This document shows, piece after piece, positions 7,136 through 13,738 of a stretch of DNA of 14,924 nucleotides. Below the pieces are notes generated by a model, which worked only from the letters and a program-made list of their open reading frames with translations, was not told the origin of the DNA and made no database searches. The stretch's first letter is position 1. Each line of letters opens with the position of its first letter. Origin of the DNA: an uncultured Collinsella sp. (GTDB taxonomy: Bacteria; Actinomycetota; Coriobacteriia; Coriobacteriales; Coriobacteriaceae); NCBI GenBank assembly GCA_900765115.1, contig CAAFQK010000092.1:1-14924 (forward strand). The letters are read 5' to 3'. The translations under genes and the position numbers were made by a program.

Positions 7136-7250
7136 CAGCGAAAATGCCCCTAAGCGAGCAATGTGCCTTGAAAGAGGAGGGCATAGGCCTTCTGGCCATG
7201 CCCGACGATTGAAAGGCAGATTGCCGCTTAGGGGCATTTGCAGCGTCGAC
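7136..7250 (+). repeat. Structured repeat element, copy 2 (candidate structured RNA)
   Basis: Same architecture as 4033-4148: flank CAGCGA; 15-bp perfect outer helix (7142-7156 with 7225-7239); bulged A; GCAA/TTGC; TGCCTT/AAGGCA; purine-rich loop starting GAAAGA; GGGCAT/ATGCCC with a bulged A; GGCC/GGCC; tetraloop TTCT; 3' flank GCAGCGTCGAC. About ten of the 15 outer base pairs differ from copy 1 on both arms, yet all still pair. The inner GACC/GGTC of copy 1 is GGCC/GGCC here. It fills the convergent gap between the HAD gene and the cyuA-like gene. Confidence 0.75.
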
Positions 7251-7252
7251 TG

Positions 7253-7280
7253 GTTACGCGGTTTGGTAAAACCGCGTAAC
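7253..7280 (-). terminator. 12-bp hairpin at the end of the cyuA-like gene
   Basis: GTTACGCGGTTT (7253-7264) pairs perfectly with 7269-7280 around a 4-nt loop, overlapping the stop codon. No T-run follows on either strand, so it is a U-less terminator or a 3'-end stabiliser rather than a textbook terminator. Repeat copy 2 begins 3 nt beyond. Confidence 0.5.
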
Positions 7281-8599
7281 TAGCACACCTGGGTTTTGCC
7301 GATCATGATGTTGAGGATCTCGATGTCGGTGTCCTTCATGCCCACGCGGCCTACGTAGCCCATACTGGCGATTGTTTGCTCAACGGTATCTTGGATCAGG
7401 CCCTCGCCGGCGCGGAAGCCGCGACCCTGCATGGCCATATCATGGCCCAGAATCGCCGCATCGACGGCAGCCGAGATCTTGGCGGCACAGCTCGCCTTGG
7501 CGCCGTCGCACACGATGCCGCCCACGTTACCGAGCGTGTTCGAGACGGTCGCGCCAATCTGTTCGCGCGTGCCACCGCACAGCCAGGTAATCGCAGCGCC
7601 GGCGCCGCACGCAGCGCAAATAGCACCGCAAAACGCCGAAAGCGCACCAATATAGCTCTTGATATGCACGGCGATAAGATCGGACAGCATCACGGCGCGC
7701 ACCAGGCGCTCGTGGTCGCAACGCAGGTACTCGGCATACTCCATGACGGGCAATGCGCAGGTAATGCCCTGATTGCCCGAGCCGCACACAATGGCGACCG
7801 GCAGCGCGCAACCGTTCATGCGGGCGTCGGACCCGGCGGCCGCACGGGCACGGGCGCGGCAGGCGACGTCATCGGCACGAGCACCCAGCAGCGTACGGCC
7901 CACCTCGGCGCCCCAAGCGTGCGCGAGACCCTCGGCACTGATCGCGCCATTCAGCTCAATCTGACGCTCAACGGCAGCGCGGGCGTCCTCAATGTCACCG
8001 TCCTCGATAAAGTCGATGATGGTCTCGATCGACATGGGCGTGTCGGCGTTATCTGCCGCACGCTCGGCCACCACGCGCTCGGCGCAGGCGGCGCACTCCC
8101 CCGCCGACTTACCGCATACCGGAATACCGTCGAGCGTATGGCACGTGACATTAGTGTGGTGATCGGTAATCTCGACGACCGCGGTATGGCCCCCGGCCGT
8201 CGCAGTCACCTTGATGTAGAGGTTGGGCACACCCTCGACAAGCGACACATCGCAGTAGTCCGCATCGGCAAGCAGCTCGGCCACGCGGGCGCGGTCCGCG
8301 TCATCGACGCTCTCGAGCACCTCGAGCGCGCTCTTGGCGTCGCCGCCCACGGCACCCAGCACGGCCGCGGCCTCAATACCGTGCATACCGCCCGAGTTGG
8401 GCACGGTCACGCTCTTGACGTTCTTGATGATGTTGCCCGAGCAGGCAACATCCATATGATCGGGTTCGCAACCGAGCGTCTGGCTCGCCAGCGCCGCTGC
8501 ATAAGCAACGGCAATGGGCTCGGTGCAGCCGAGTGCACAAACAAGTTCGCGGTTCAAAACATCGCAAAACGCGGCATCACGAAGGGAATCGGCAGGCAT
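7280..8599 (-). CDS. cyuA: L-cysteine desulfidase / UPF0597 (CyuA-YhaM, serine dehydratase-like) family protein
   Basis: Probable oxygen-sensitive iron-sulfur enzyme that breaks L-cysteine into pyruvate, ammonia and sulfide; the family includes E. coli CyuA (YhaM) and the archaeal L-cysteine desulfidase and is related to L-serine dehydratase. The 439 residues match the family. Signatures: ALGCTEPIAVAYA (22-34, with the conserved C25), SGNIIKNVKSVTVPNSGG (54-71), CGSGNQGI in the middle, SYIGALSAFCGA, and GGIVCDGAKASCAAK (360-374, C364 and C371), a likely cluster-binding region. The ATG at 8599 has AGGAGA 5 nt upstream. An AT-rich promoter and paired direct repeats lie upstream, suggesting activator control. 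No cysteine permease is adjacent, unlike E. coli cyuPA. Family is sure; cysteine rather than serine as substrate is inferred from homology only. Confidence 0.88.
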   Translation of the reverse strand: MPADSLRDAAFCDVLNRELVCALGCTEPIAVAYAAALASQTLGCEPDHMDVACSGNIIKNVKSVTVPNSGGMHGIEAAAVLGAVGGDAKSALEVLESVDDADRARVAELLADADYCDVSLVEGVPNLYIKVTATAGGHTAVVEITDHHTNVTCHTLDGIPVCGKSAGECAACAERVVAERAADNADTPMSIETIIDFIEDGDIEDARAAVERQIELNGAISAEGLAHAWGAEVGRTLLGARADDVACRARARAAAGSDARMNGCALPVAIVCGSGNQGITCALPVMEYAEYLRCDHERLVRAVMLSDLIAVHIKSYIGALSAFCGAICAACGAGAAITWLCGGTREQIGATVSNTLGNVGGIVCDGAKASCAAKISAAVDAAILGHDMAMQGRGFRAGEGLIQDTVEQTIASMGYVGRVGMKDTDIEILNIMIGKTQVC

Positions 8600-8635
8600 A
8601 GGTATCTCCTACTTGTATAACGGGCTGGGCTCTCA

Positions 8636-8665
8636 ATAATAATTAGCTCTTTTATTTGATAACAA
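8636..8665 (-). promoter_or_regulatory. Candidate cyuA promoter
   Basis: On the minus strand TTGTTA (8665-8660) and TATTAT (8641-8636) are 18 bp apart, in the most AT-rich stretch of the window. The predicted leader is about 30 nt. Confidence 0.45.
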
Positions 8666-8696
8666 TGCATCAAAAACCGCAACCCAGGTTCCGGTA

Positions 8697-8728
8697 GACG
8701 GCATTCAGGCGCAAACTGACGGCATTCA
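8697..8728. promoter_or_regulatory. Paired 11-bp direct repeats, likely regulator binding sites
   Basis: GACGGCATTCA occurs at 8697-8707 and 8718-8728, start to start 21 bp, which is two helical turns. The pair lies about 70-100 bp upstream of the predicted cyuA start, where an activator would bind. It could instead serve rpiB, which is divergent. Confidence 0.5.
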
Positions 8729-8764
8729 TTCATGAGAAACCGGTCTTGTTGCATGCTAAAGCGT

Positions 8765-8793
8765 TTGACCAAAAAACGCCCAGGCGTTTACAC
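8765..8793 (+). promoter_or_regulatory. Weak candidate rpiB promoter with overlapping inverted repeat
   Basis: TTGACC (8765-8770) is followed after 16-17 bp by TTTACAC (8787-8793), a poor -10. GCGTTT (8761-8766) and AAACGC (8774-8779) form an inverted repeat over the -35. TATCAT near 8807 is another -10 candidate. Confidence 0.25.
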
Positions 8794-8871
8794 AAAAGTC
8801 GCGCTATCATGCAGTCGAACGCGGTAAACACCTTTAGCATTTGCGCCGCACAGAACAGAGAGGAGCCATCT

Positions 8872-9339
8872 ATGAAGATCGGTATCGGTAACGACCACGC
8901 CGCCGTCGAGCTCAAGAACATCATCTCCGAGCACCTGAAGGAGCGCGGCTGCGAGGTCGTGAACTTTGGCACCGACACCTCCGAGAGCTTTGATTACCCC
9001 ATCGCCGGCTACAAGGTGGGTAAGGCCGTTGCCAACGGCGATGTTGACCTGGGCATCCTGATCTGCGGCACCGGTGTCGGGATTAGCCTGGCCGCCAACA
9101 AGGTCGAGGGCGTACGCGCCGTCGTGTGCTCCGAGCCCTTCAGCGCCAAGCTCTCCCGCATGCACAACAACACCAACGTGCTCGCCTTTGGCGCCCGCGT
9201 CGTGGGCTCCGAGCTCGCCAAGATGATCGTCGACGAGTGGCTCGACGCCGAGTTTGAGGGCGGCCGTCACGAGCGTCGCGTCAATCTCCTCAACGAGATC
9301 GACCAGACCCGTGGACTCAAGGTCGTCGACGAGGCTTAA
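8872..9339 (+). CDS. rpiB: Ribose 5-phosphate isomerase B
   Basis: Cytosolic enzyme of the non-oxidative pentose phosphate pathway that interconverts ribose 5-phosphate and ribulose 5-phosphate. The 155 residues fit the RpiB/LacAB family. Catalytic-site signatures: GNDHAA at residues 6-11 (D8, H9; usually GSDHAG), LICGTGVGISLAANK (63-77, with the enediol-forming C65), MHNNTNVLAFGAR (97-109, H98) and GGRHERRV (130-137), which binds phosphate. AGGAG lies 6 nt before the ATG; the open frame upstream to 8746 has no such site. It is a single-gene unit, divergent from cyuA, ending in a GC-rich hairpin. LacA/LacB (galactose 6-phosphate isomerase) subunits share the fold, but a single gene with the catalytic cysteine and histidine favours RpiB. 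Confidence 0.93.
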   Translation: MKIGIGNDHAAVELKNIISEHLKERGCEVVNFGTDTSESFDYPIAGYKVGKAVANGDVDLGILICGTGVGISLAANKVEGVRAVVCSEPFSAKLSRMHNNTNVLAFGARVVGSELAKMIVDEWLDAEFEGGRHERRVNLLNEIDQTRGLKVVDEA

Positions 9340-9365
9340 ACTACTCAGTACCACAAGCTAACAGC

Positions 9366-9413
9366 AGGGGCCCGCCCGAAACACAGGTCCGAGCGGGCCC
9401 CTTCATAGATTTT
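9366..9413 (+). terminator. Terminator of rpiB
   Basis: A 10-bp GC-rich stem (9366-9375 with 9393-9402) is followed by TCATAGATTTT. It starts 27 nt past the rpiB stop. Confidence 0.75.
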
Positions 9414-9417
9414 GGAA

Positions 9418-9453
9418 TAAAAAGGGCGCCGCGGGTGGGATTCCCCGGCGCCC
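9418..9453 (-). terminator. Terminator of ndk
   Basis: GGGCGCC (9424-9430) pairs with GGCGCCC (9447-9453), and the stem can be extended with one bulge. On the minus strand TTTTTATT follows. It abuts the rpiB terminator in this convergent gap. Confidence 0.85.
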
Positions 9454-9491
9454 AAGCCACACGCTAACAGCTTTAAGGAGTCAAAGCTGGT

Positions 9492-9896
9492 TTAGCCAAA
9501 GAAGCGCTTGATCTCGATCTCGGCGTTCTCCAGGCAGTCGGAGCCGTGGATCACGTTGGCGTTGACATCGACAGCGAAGTCGCCGCGAATGGTGCCGGGG
9601 GCAGCATCAAGCGGGTTGGTAGCGCCCATAAGGGTGCGCATCTTGGAGACAGCGGAGAGACCGGAAACGACCATCTTGACGACCGGACCGCTCGTCATAA
9701 AGTCGCAGAGACCGCCAAAGAAGGGCTTGTCGGCCAGATGGGCGTAGTGCTCCTCGACGGTAGCGCGCTCGAGCGTGGTCATCTCCATGCGCTCGATGAC
9801 AAGACCGCTGCGCTCAATGCGAGCAACGATCTCGCCGATCTTACGGTCGCGCACGGCGTCGGGCTTAATCATGATGAAGGTCTTCTCGATAGCCAT
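9492..9896 (-). CDS. ndk: Nucleoside diphosphate kinase
   Basis: Transfers the gamma phosphate from ATP to nucleoside diphosphates through a phosphohistidine, balancing NTP and dNTP pools in the cytosol. The 134 residues are typical. TFIMIKPDAV (6-15) is the N-terminal nucleotide-site strand. NVIHGSDCLENAEIEI (114-129) contains the phosphorylated histidine H117; most homologs read HGSDS, here HGSDC. R88 and the GATNP segment (91-95) also fit the family. The ATG at 9896 is chosen because AAAGG lies 7 nt upstream and homologs start here; the frame extends to 9938 without a ribosome-binding site. Single-gene unit with its own promoter and terminator. Confidence 0.95.
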   Translation of the reverse strand: MAIEKTFIMIKPDAVRDRKIGEIVARIERSGLVIERMEMTTLERATVEEHYAHLADKPFFGGLCDFMTSGPVVKMVVSGLSAVSKMRTLMGATNPLDAAPGTIRGDFAVDVNANVIHGSDCLENAEIEIKRFFG

Positions 9897-10193
9897 AAGG
9901 TAGCCTTTCAAGTAGGTTCGCGCGTGCCCAAGTCCCATTCCGGCACCCGCCTGGACTGCATCGTAACAGAGTTTTAGCTGCAGTTAAACAAAAAGCTGTT
10001 TATTGAAACGTTGCAATTTATTAAAGCGCTCCATATGTGTCACTTCTGTTTCGAAGCCCGATTAGAGTACCATCCGACCGCCCATCAACCGCATCGAACA
10101 GAGCAGACGGTCGGTTGCCGCCCGCGAACGTACCCCCTTCACAACCTGCCCAAAGGTCCTACAGAAGTTCTCGACAAGCCCCTCCCCCATAGC
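9897..10193. other. Upstream region of ndk, no gene seen
   Basis: It contains the ndk ribosome-binding site, a candidate promoter at 9960-9988 and two overlapping palindromes (9973-9988 and about 9985-10002). A 7-bp inverted repeat CCGACCG/CGGTCGG (10074-10080 and 10108-10114) flanks 27 nt. Short ORFs here lack ribosome-binding sites. Confidence 0.5.
9960..9988 (-). promoter_or_regulatory. Candidate ndk promoter with overlapping palindrome
   Basis: On the minus strand TTTAAC (9988-9983) and TACGAT (9965-9960) are 17 bp apart. TTTAGCTGCAGTTAAA (9973-9988), a 16-bp palindrome with one mismatched pair, covers the -35 and spacer and could be an operator. A second palindrome, TAAACA-N6-TGTTTA, lies just upstream. 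Confidence 0.4.
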
Positions 10194-10230
10194 AACAAAA
10201 TACGGACGCCCACAACAGCAGACGCCCGTA
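10194..10230 (-). terminator. Terminator of argH
   Basis: On the minus-strand RNA 10230-10220 and 10211-10201 pair over 11 bp, three of them G-U, around an 8-nt loop. TTTTGTT follows. The G-U pairs become A-C mismatches on the other strand, so it works only in the argH direction. Confidence 0.8.
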
Positions 10231-10280
10231 AAGCAAAAACGATTCCTCAATAAATGGCCAAAACGGCTTCAGCCAAACCT

Positions 10281-11711
10281 CTACTTTGCCCCGTGACCCA
10301 TCTCGACGACCTTAGTCAGCGATCCAAACACGCCCTCGTCGGCCACGAGCTGCGCCTCGGCACGCTGCAGCTGCACGGCAACGGCGGCAGGGGCGGTGCC
10401 GCCCTCGGTCGTGCGCGCGGCGACAATCGACGGGATGTCGAGCGCCTCGGTAATGTCGCGCTCAAAGAGCGGGCTTGCCTCCTGGAACACCTCAAACGGC
10501 AGGTCCTCAAGATTGCAGCCGCGCTTCTCGCACATCAGGACCAGATGGCCCACCACGGCATGTGCCTCGCGGAACGGCAGACCACGCTTAGCCAGGTAAT
10601 CGGCAACATCGGTGGCGGCAAGGTGCCCCACGCCGCACTCGCGCGCCATGGCATCCTCGTTGACGGTCCAAGTCGAAATCATACCGGCCATAACCGACAG
10701 GCACTGAATGAGCGTGTGAGCGGTATCGAGCGCGCTCTCCTTGTCCTCCTGCAAGTCCTTGTTATAAGCAAGCGGCAAGCCCTTCATGGTTACCAGCAGC
10801 TGCACCAGGTTGCCGTACACGCGACCGCTCTTGCCGCGGATAAGCTCGGCAAAGTCGGGGTTCTTCTTCTGCGGCATGATAGACGAGCCGGTGGAGTAGG
10901 AGTCTGAAAGCGTGATAAAGCCAAATTCGGAGCTCGACCACAGCACGATCTCCTCGGAAAGACGCGACAGGTGCATCGCCATGACGGATCCGGCGTAATG
11001 CAGATCGAGCAGGAAATCACGGTCGGAAACCGCATCGAGCGAGTTGGGAATCACGCCCGCAAAGCCAAGTTCGGCAGCCGTCATCTGGCGATCGAGCGGA
11101 TAGCTCGTACCGGCAAGCGCGGCAGCACCCAGCGGGCAGTTGTCGGCGGCATCAAAGGCGGCCTTCAGGCGCGTAAAGTCGCGCGCGAACATCCAGGAAT
11201 ACGCCAGCAGATGATGCGAGAGCAGCACGGGCTGAGCGTGCTGCATATGCGTGTAGCCCGGCAGAATCACCTTGTCGTACTTCTTAGCCGCATCCACCAG
11301 CACATGGCGCAGCTCAAGATTGGCCTCCATGAGCTCCTTGGCCAGCGCCTTGACGCCCAGGCGCGTATCGGTCGCCACCTGGTCGTTGCGCGAACGGCCG
11401 GTATGCAAGCGCTTACCGGCCTCGCCGATGCGGCGCGTCAGCTCGCTCTCGATGGACATATGAATGTCCTCATCGTTGATATCGAAGGTAAAGTTGCCAG
11501 CATCGATATCCTGTTCGATTCCGGTCAGGCCCTTGGCAATCGCCTGCTCGTCCTCGGCACTGATGATGCCCTGGGCCGCCAGCATTTTGGCATGCGCCTT
11601 AGAGCCGGCGATATCCTGCTTATAGAGATGTTTGTCGACCGGCAGCGACGCGCCAAACTCCTGCGTGACCTCGGCCACGCCTGCCTCAAAACGACCGCCC
11701 CAAAGAGCCAT
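10281..11711 (-). CDS. argH: Argininosuccinate lyase
   Basis: Cleaves argininosuccinate to arginine and fumarate, the last step of arginine synthesis; a cytosolic homotetramer of the fumarase/aspartase superfamily. The 476 residues are slightly longer than the usual 460 or so. Signatures: MALWGGRF at the start, HTGRSRNDQV (103-112), the general-acid region YTHMQHAQP (153-161) and the superfamily signature GSSIMPQKKNPD (275-286) with its catalytic serine. The ATG at 11711 has AAAGGGGA 7 nt upstream. The frame runs in-phase to 11786 but homologs begin with MALWGGRF. It lies downstream of argG and the 56-codon ORF on the same strand; no separate promoter is obvious, so it may share transcripts with them. 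Confidence 0.96.
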   Translation of the reverse strand: MALWGGRFEAGVAEVTQEFGASLPVDKHLYKQDIAGSKAHAKMLAAQGIISAEDEQAIAKGLTGIEQDIDAGNFTFDINDEDIHMSIESELTRRIGEAGKRLHTGRSRNDQVATDTRLGVKALAKELMEANLELRHVLVDAAKKYDKVILPGYTHMQHAQPVLLSHHLLAYSWMFARDFTRLKAAFDAADNCPLGAAALAGTSYPLDRQMTAAELGFAGVIPNSLDAVSDRDFLLDLHYAGSVMAMHLSRLSEEIVLWSSSEFGFITLSDSYSTGSSIMPQKKNPDFAELIRGKSGRVYGNLVQLLVTMKGLPLAYNKDLQEDKESALDTAHTLIQCLSVMAGMISTWTVNEDAMARECGVGHLAATDVADYLAKRGLPFREAHAVVGHLVLMCEKRGCNLEDLPFEVFQEASPLFERDITEALDIPSIVAARTTEGGTAPAAVAVQLQRAEAQLVADEGVFGSLTKVVEMGHGAK

Positions 11712-11829
11712 GGAACCGTCCCCTTTCTCCAAATACCAAAACAAGCGCCCAAAGCAATGCGCCATATCGCTAAAGCGATTTTTCAACCGCTAGTTTTACA
11801 CATTCCCCACCGTGTGCGGTGCCATGTAG
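11712..11829. other. Spacer between the small ORF and argH, with hairpins
   Basis: It holds the argH ribosome-binding site and two stem-loops: a nested hairpin just past the small-ORF stop (11800-11827, core CACCG/CGGTG) and ATCGC/GCGAT (11766-11779). Neither has a U-tract on the minus strand. No convincing promoter was found. Confidence 0.4.
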
Positions 11830-12000
11830 CTAATTTGCAAAGAAGTGACGCGCCATGCACTTGGCGCCCAACGTCTCCCTCCGGATGTTGCCCTGCGAAC
11901 CATCGATCCAGGCCTTCAGGCTCATAGGGACGTCCTCGACCCTTGCAGCATCGAACTCGGGCGCGAGGGCAAGTAAAGCATGCGCGATAGCATTGAACAT
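11830..12000 (-). CDS. Small ORF of 56 residues between argG and argH, unknown function
   Basis: I do not recognise this protein. It starts MFNAIAHALLALAPEF and ends LGAKCMARHFFAN. It is soluble-looking, with an alanine/leucine-rich N-terminal helix, one cysteine, and no signal peptide or long membrane span. Support for translation is a near-ideal AGGAG (12013-12009) 8 nt before the ATG, a complete frame with a TAG stop, and placement on the same strand between argG and argH. It begins about 50 nt past a strong terminator hairpin, so it is expressed by read-through from argG or from a promoter I cannot pinpoint. It is not arginine-rich enough to be a classical leader peptide (four Arg, AGG/CGG/AGG/CGT). 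It may be an accessory or regulatory microprotein, or chance. Confidence 0.55.
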   Translation of the reverse strand: MFNAIAHALLALAPEFDAARVEDVPMSLKAWIDGSQGNIRRETLGAKCMARHFFAN

Positions 12001-12048
12001 AATGGATACTCCTCATATATAGGCGCAGAGCCGCCAAATTGATAGAAG

Positions 12049-12078
12049 GAGCCCCGCCGGACAACCCCGGCGGGGCTC
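12049..12078 (-). terminator. GC-rich hairpin terminator after argG
   Basis: GAGCCCCGCCG (12049-12059) pairs perfectly with 12068-12078 over 11 bp, with an 8-nt loop. On the minus strand CTTCTATCAATTT follows, T-rich but interrupted. It separates argG from the small ORF and argH; its modest U-tract leaves room for partial read-through. Confidence 0.7.
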
Positions 12079-12231
12079 GGACTCAGCCACAGTCGCGGCA
12101 TCATATATGCGGGCGGAACGTAGGGGCCACCGATGTTAAGAAGTGTCAGCAAGCATAACGAAAGGTAGGGACCCCGTGCGCCCGTTATGTATCACGCGGA
12201 TGGGCCGCGCGGATACCAAGGGAAGGAGGCG
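12079..12231. other. argG 3' untranslated region with two stem-loops
   Basis: No gene. CATAACG (12154-12160) pairs with CGTTATG (12183-12189) across a 22-nt loop. A second hairpin, GTATC..CGCGG with CCGCG..GATAC (12189-12216), lies between it and the argG stop. Neither has a U-tract. Confidence 0.45.
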
Positions 12232-13458
12232 CTAGGCCTGGGCGGCAGCAGAGCTGGGGCCCTGGACCTTTGCCCACGTCTTGAGCGACAGCGTATCGAT
12301 CTCGATAAAGCCGGCGCTGGCCTTCTCGTCAAACGTGGTGTCGCGGTCGTAGGTAGCCAGGCCGTAGTCGTAGAGGCTGAAGGGACTCTTGCGGCCGACA
12401 ACATGGCAGTTGCCCTTAAAGAACTTCAGACGGACAGTGCCGGTCACGAACTTCTGGGTATCGGCCATAAAGGCGTCGAGCGCGTTCTTGAGCGGGCTGT
12501 ACCACTGGCCGTTGTACACGGCGGTGGCCCAATCCTGCTCGAGCTTGATCTTGGTCTTGAGCAGGTCGCCCTCGACGCAGATGTCCTCGAGCGCCTTGTG
12601 GGCGGTGATGAGCGTCAGGGCGCCGGGAACCTCATAGCACTCGCGGCTCTTGAGGCCCACCAGACGATCCTCGACCAGGTCAAGACGGCCAAAGCCGTTG
12701 TCGCCCGAAATCTTGTTGAGGGCGATGACGATCTCGGAGAGCTTCATCTTCTTGCCGTCGACGGCGACAGGCTTGCCGGCCTCAAACTCGATCTCGGTAT
12801 AGGTCGGGGTGTCAGGCGTGTCCTCGGGGTTCTTGGTCATAACCCAAGCGTCATCGAGCGGCTCATTCCAAGGGTCCTCCAGGTGACCGCACTCGATGGC
12901 GCGACCCCACAGGTTGTCGTCGATGGAGTAGGGGTTGTCGTTGGCACCCTCGGGAACCGGCACGTTGTGGGCGTGGGCATAGGCGACCTCGTCGGGACGG
13001 CACTTCAGGTCCCACTCGCGAACCGGGGCGATAACCTTGAGCTCGGGGTCGAGGGCCTTGACGGCGGCCTCAAAACGGACCTGGTCGTTACCCTTGCCGG
13101 TGCAGCCGTGGGCGACGTAGGTCGCGCCAAACTCGTGGGCGACCTCAACAAGCTTCTTGGCAAGCAGCGGGCGAGACAGGGCGGAGAGCAGCGGGTACTT
13201 GTTCTCGTACATGGAGTTTGCTGCGATGGCTTTGGTCAGGAACTCATCGGAGAACTCGTCGCGCAGGTCGAGCACCTGGCAATCGAGAACGCCCAGGTCG
13301 AGCGCCTTCTGCTTCTTGGCATCCAGTCCGGTCTCTTCCTGGCCCACGTTGCCGCAGACACAAACGACATCGAGATTCTTCTCGTCCTGGAGCCACTTGA
13401 CACATACGGATGTATCAAGACCACCGGAATATGCGAGAACGACTTTTTCCTTGCTCAT
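12232..13458 (-). CDS. argG: Argininosuccinate synthase
   Basis: Condenses citrulline and aspartate with ATP hydrolysis to AMP to make argininosuccinate, the penultimate step of arginine synthesis; a cytosolic homotetramer. The 408 residues fit the family. The ATP-pyrophosphatase P-loop is AYSGGLDTSV (9-18). HGCTGKGNDQVRFE (117-130) is the citrulline/aspartate-binding signature, and the PDTPTYTEIEFEAGKP segment is also conserved. The ATG at 13458 has AAAGGAAA about 5 nt upstream; the frame extends to 13509 without conservation. Upstream on the same strand lies an arginine-rich leader peptide with attenuator-like hairpins (13615-13738), so transcription is probably tuned by arginyl-tRNA supply. 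argH follows on the same strand; argC, J, B, D and F are not in the window. Confidence 0.97.
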   Translation of the reverse strand: MSKEKVVLAYSGGLDTSVCVKWLQDEKNLDVVCVCGNVGQEETGLDAKKQKALDLGVLDCQVLDLRDEFSDEFLTKAIAANSMYENKYPLLSALSRPLLAKKLVEVAHEFGATYVAHGCTGKGNDQVRFEAAVKALDPELKVIAPVREWDLKCRPDEVAYAHAHNVPVPEGANDNPYSIDDNLWGRAIECGHLEDPWNEPLDDAWVMTKNPEDTPDTPTYTEIEFEAGKPVAVDGKKMKLSEIVIALNKISGDNGFGRLDLVEDRLVGLKSRECYEVPGALTLITAHKALEDICVEGDLLKTKIKLEQDWATAVYNGQWYSPLKNALDAFMADTQKFVTGTVRLKFFKGNCHVVGRKSPFSLYDYGLATYDRDTTFDEKASAGFIEIDTLSLKTWAKVQGPSSAAAQA

Positions 13459-13614
13459 GGCTGTTTCCTTTCGCCCTTGGTAGCTAGTTAGAACATCGGT
13501 CAGTTGCAAGTCACCTTGAGGTCAAAAACCGTGCAATATCAGGTTATTCAGCAGAATGCATCACAGGCATGCCCTAGAAACATGCGGCTATGTCGTGCTT
13601 AAACCCAACGACCT

Positions 13615-13656
13615 CAAAATGACTCTGTTGAGGCAATTCGCCCCATGCGGACAGAG
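13615..13656 (-). terminator. Attenuator terminator hairpin in the argG leader
   Basis: On the minus-strand RNA CTCTGT (13656-13651) pairs with ACAGAG (13628-13623), and TGGGGC (13645-13640) with GCCTCA (13634-13629). There is a 5-nt bulge on one side and the loop is GAATT. TCATTTTG follows directly. It starts only 7 nt after the leader-peptide stop. Competing helices exist: GACGAT/ATCGTC (13671-13666 with 13661-13656), CAATCG with CG(A)ATTG (13663-13658 with 13640-13634), and CCTCAA with TTGAGG (13633-13628 with 13617-13612). Confidence 0.55.
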
Positions 13657-13663
13657 ACGATTG

Positions 13664-13738
13664 TTATCGTCGTCGGGAAATTGCGCGCTGGCGTCGGATG
13701 GCATTGTCTGCAGTGGTGATGATCTTTACGAACTGCAT
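13664..13738 (-). CDS. Arginine-rich leader peptide of argG (24 residues)
   Basis: The minus strand has AAGGAG (13750-13745) six bases before an ATG at 13738, followed by 24 codons and TAA. The peptide begins MQFVKIITTADNA and ends RRQRAISRRR: six arginines, all in the last ten residues, with three consecutive CGA codons directly before the stop. It lies about 205 nt before argG on the same strand, with no other gene between. The final arginine codons form one arm of a hairpin (13656-13671), and a terminator-like hairpin follows. This matches the layout of amino-acid attenuation leaders such as those of the trp and his operons: ribosome stalling at Arg codons when charged tRNA-Arg is scarce would favour read-through into argG. 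The product itself probably has no other function. Confidence 0.72.
   Translation of the reverse strand: MQFVKIITTADNAIRRQRAISRRR

Noticed and set aside
8655..8674. TTTGAT-N8-ATCAAA inverted repeat resembling an FNR box
   Set aside because: FNR/CRP-type sites need a 4-6 bp spacer with TTGAT-N4-ATCAA geometry; the 8-bp spacer does not fit.
8733..8828. 31-codon basic ORF upstream of rpiB
   Set aside because: No Shine-Dalgarno sequence, and it overlaps the candidate promoter elements; not treated as a leader peptide.
10062..10250. 62-residue minus-strand ORF between argH and ndk
   Set aside because: No ribosome-binding site at any start, overlaps the argH terminator and shows no domain-like pattern.
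11922..12152. 76-residue minus-strand ORF overlapping the small ORF
   Set aside because: It runs through the terminator hairpin, whose GC arms read as an artificial Pro/Arg/Gly stretch, and has no ribosome-binding site.
13547..13566. ARG-box-like ATTCAGCAGAAT near the argG leader
   Set aside because: Half-sites are in the wrong relative orientation and spacing for ArgR, and the site lies downstream of the expected transcription start.
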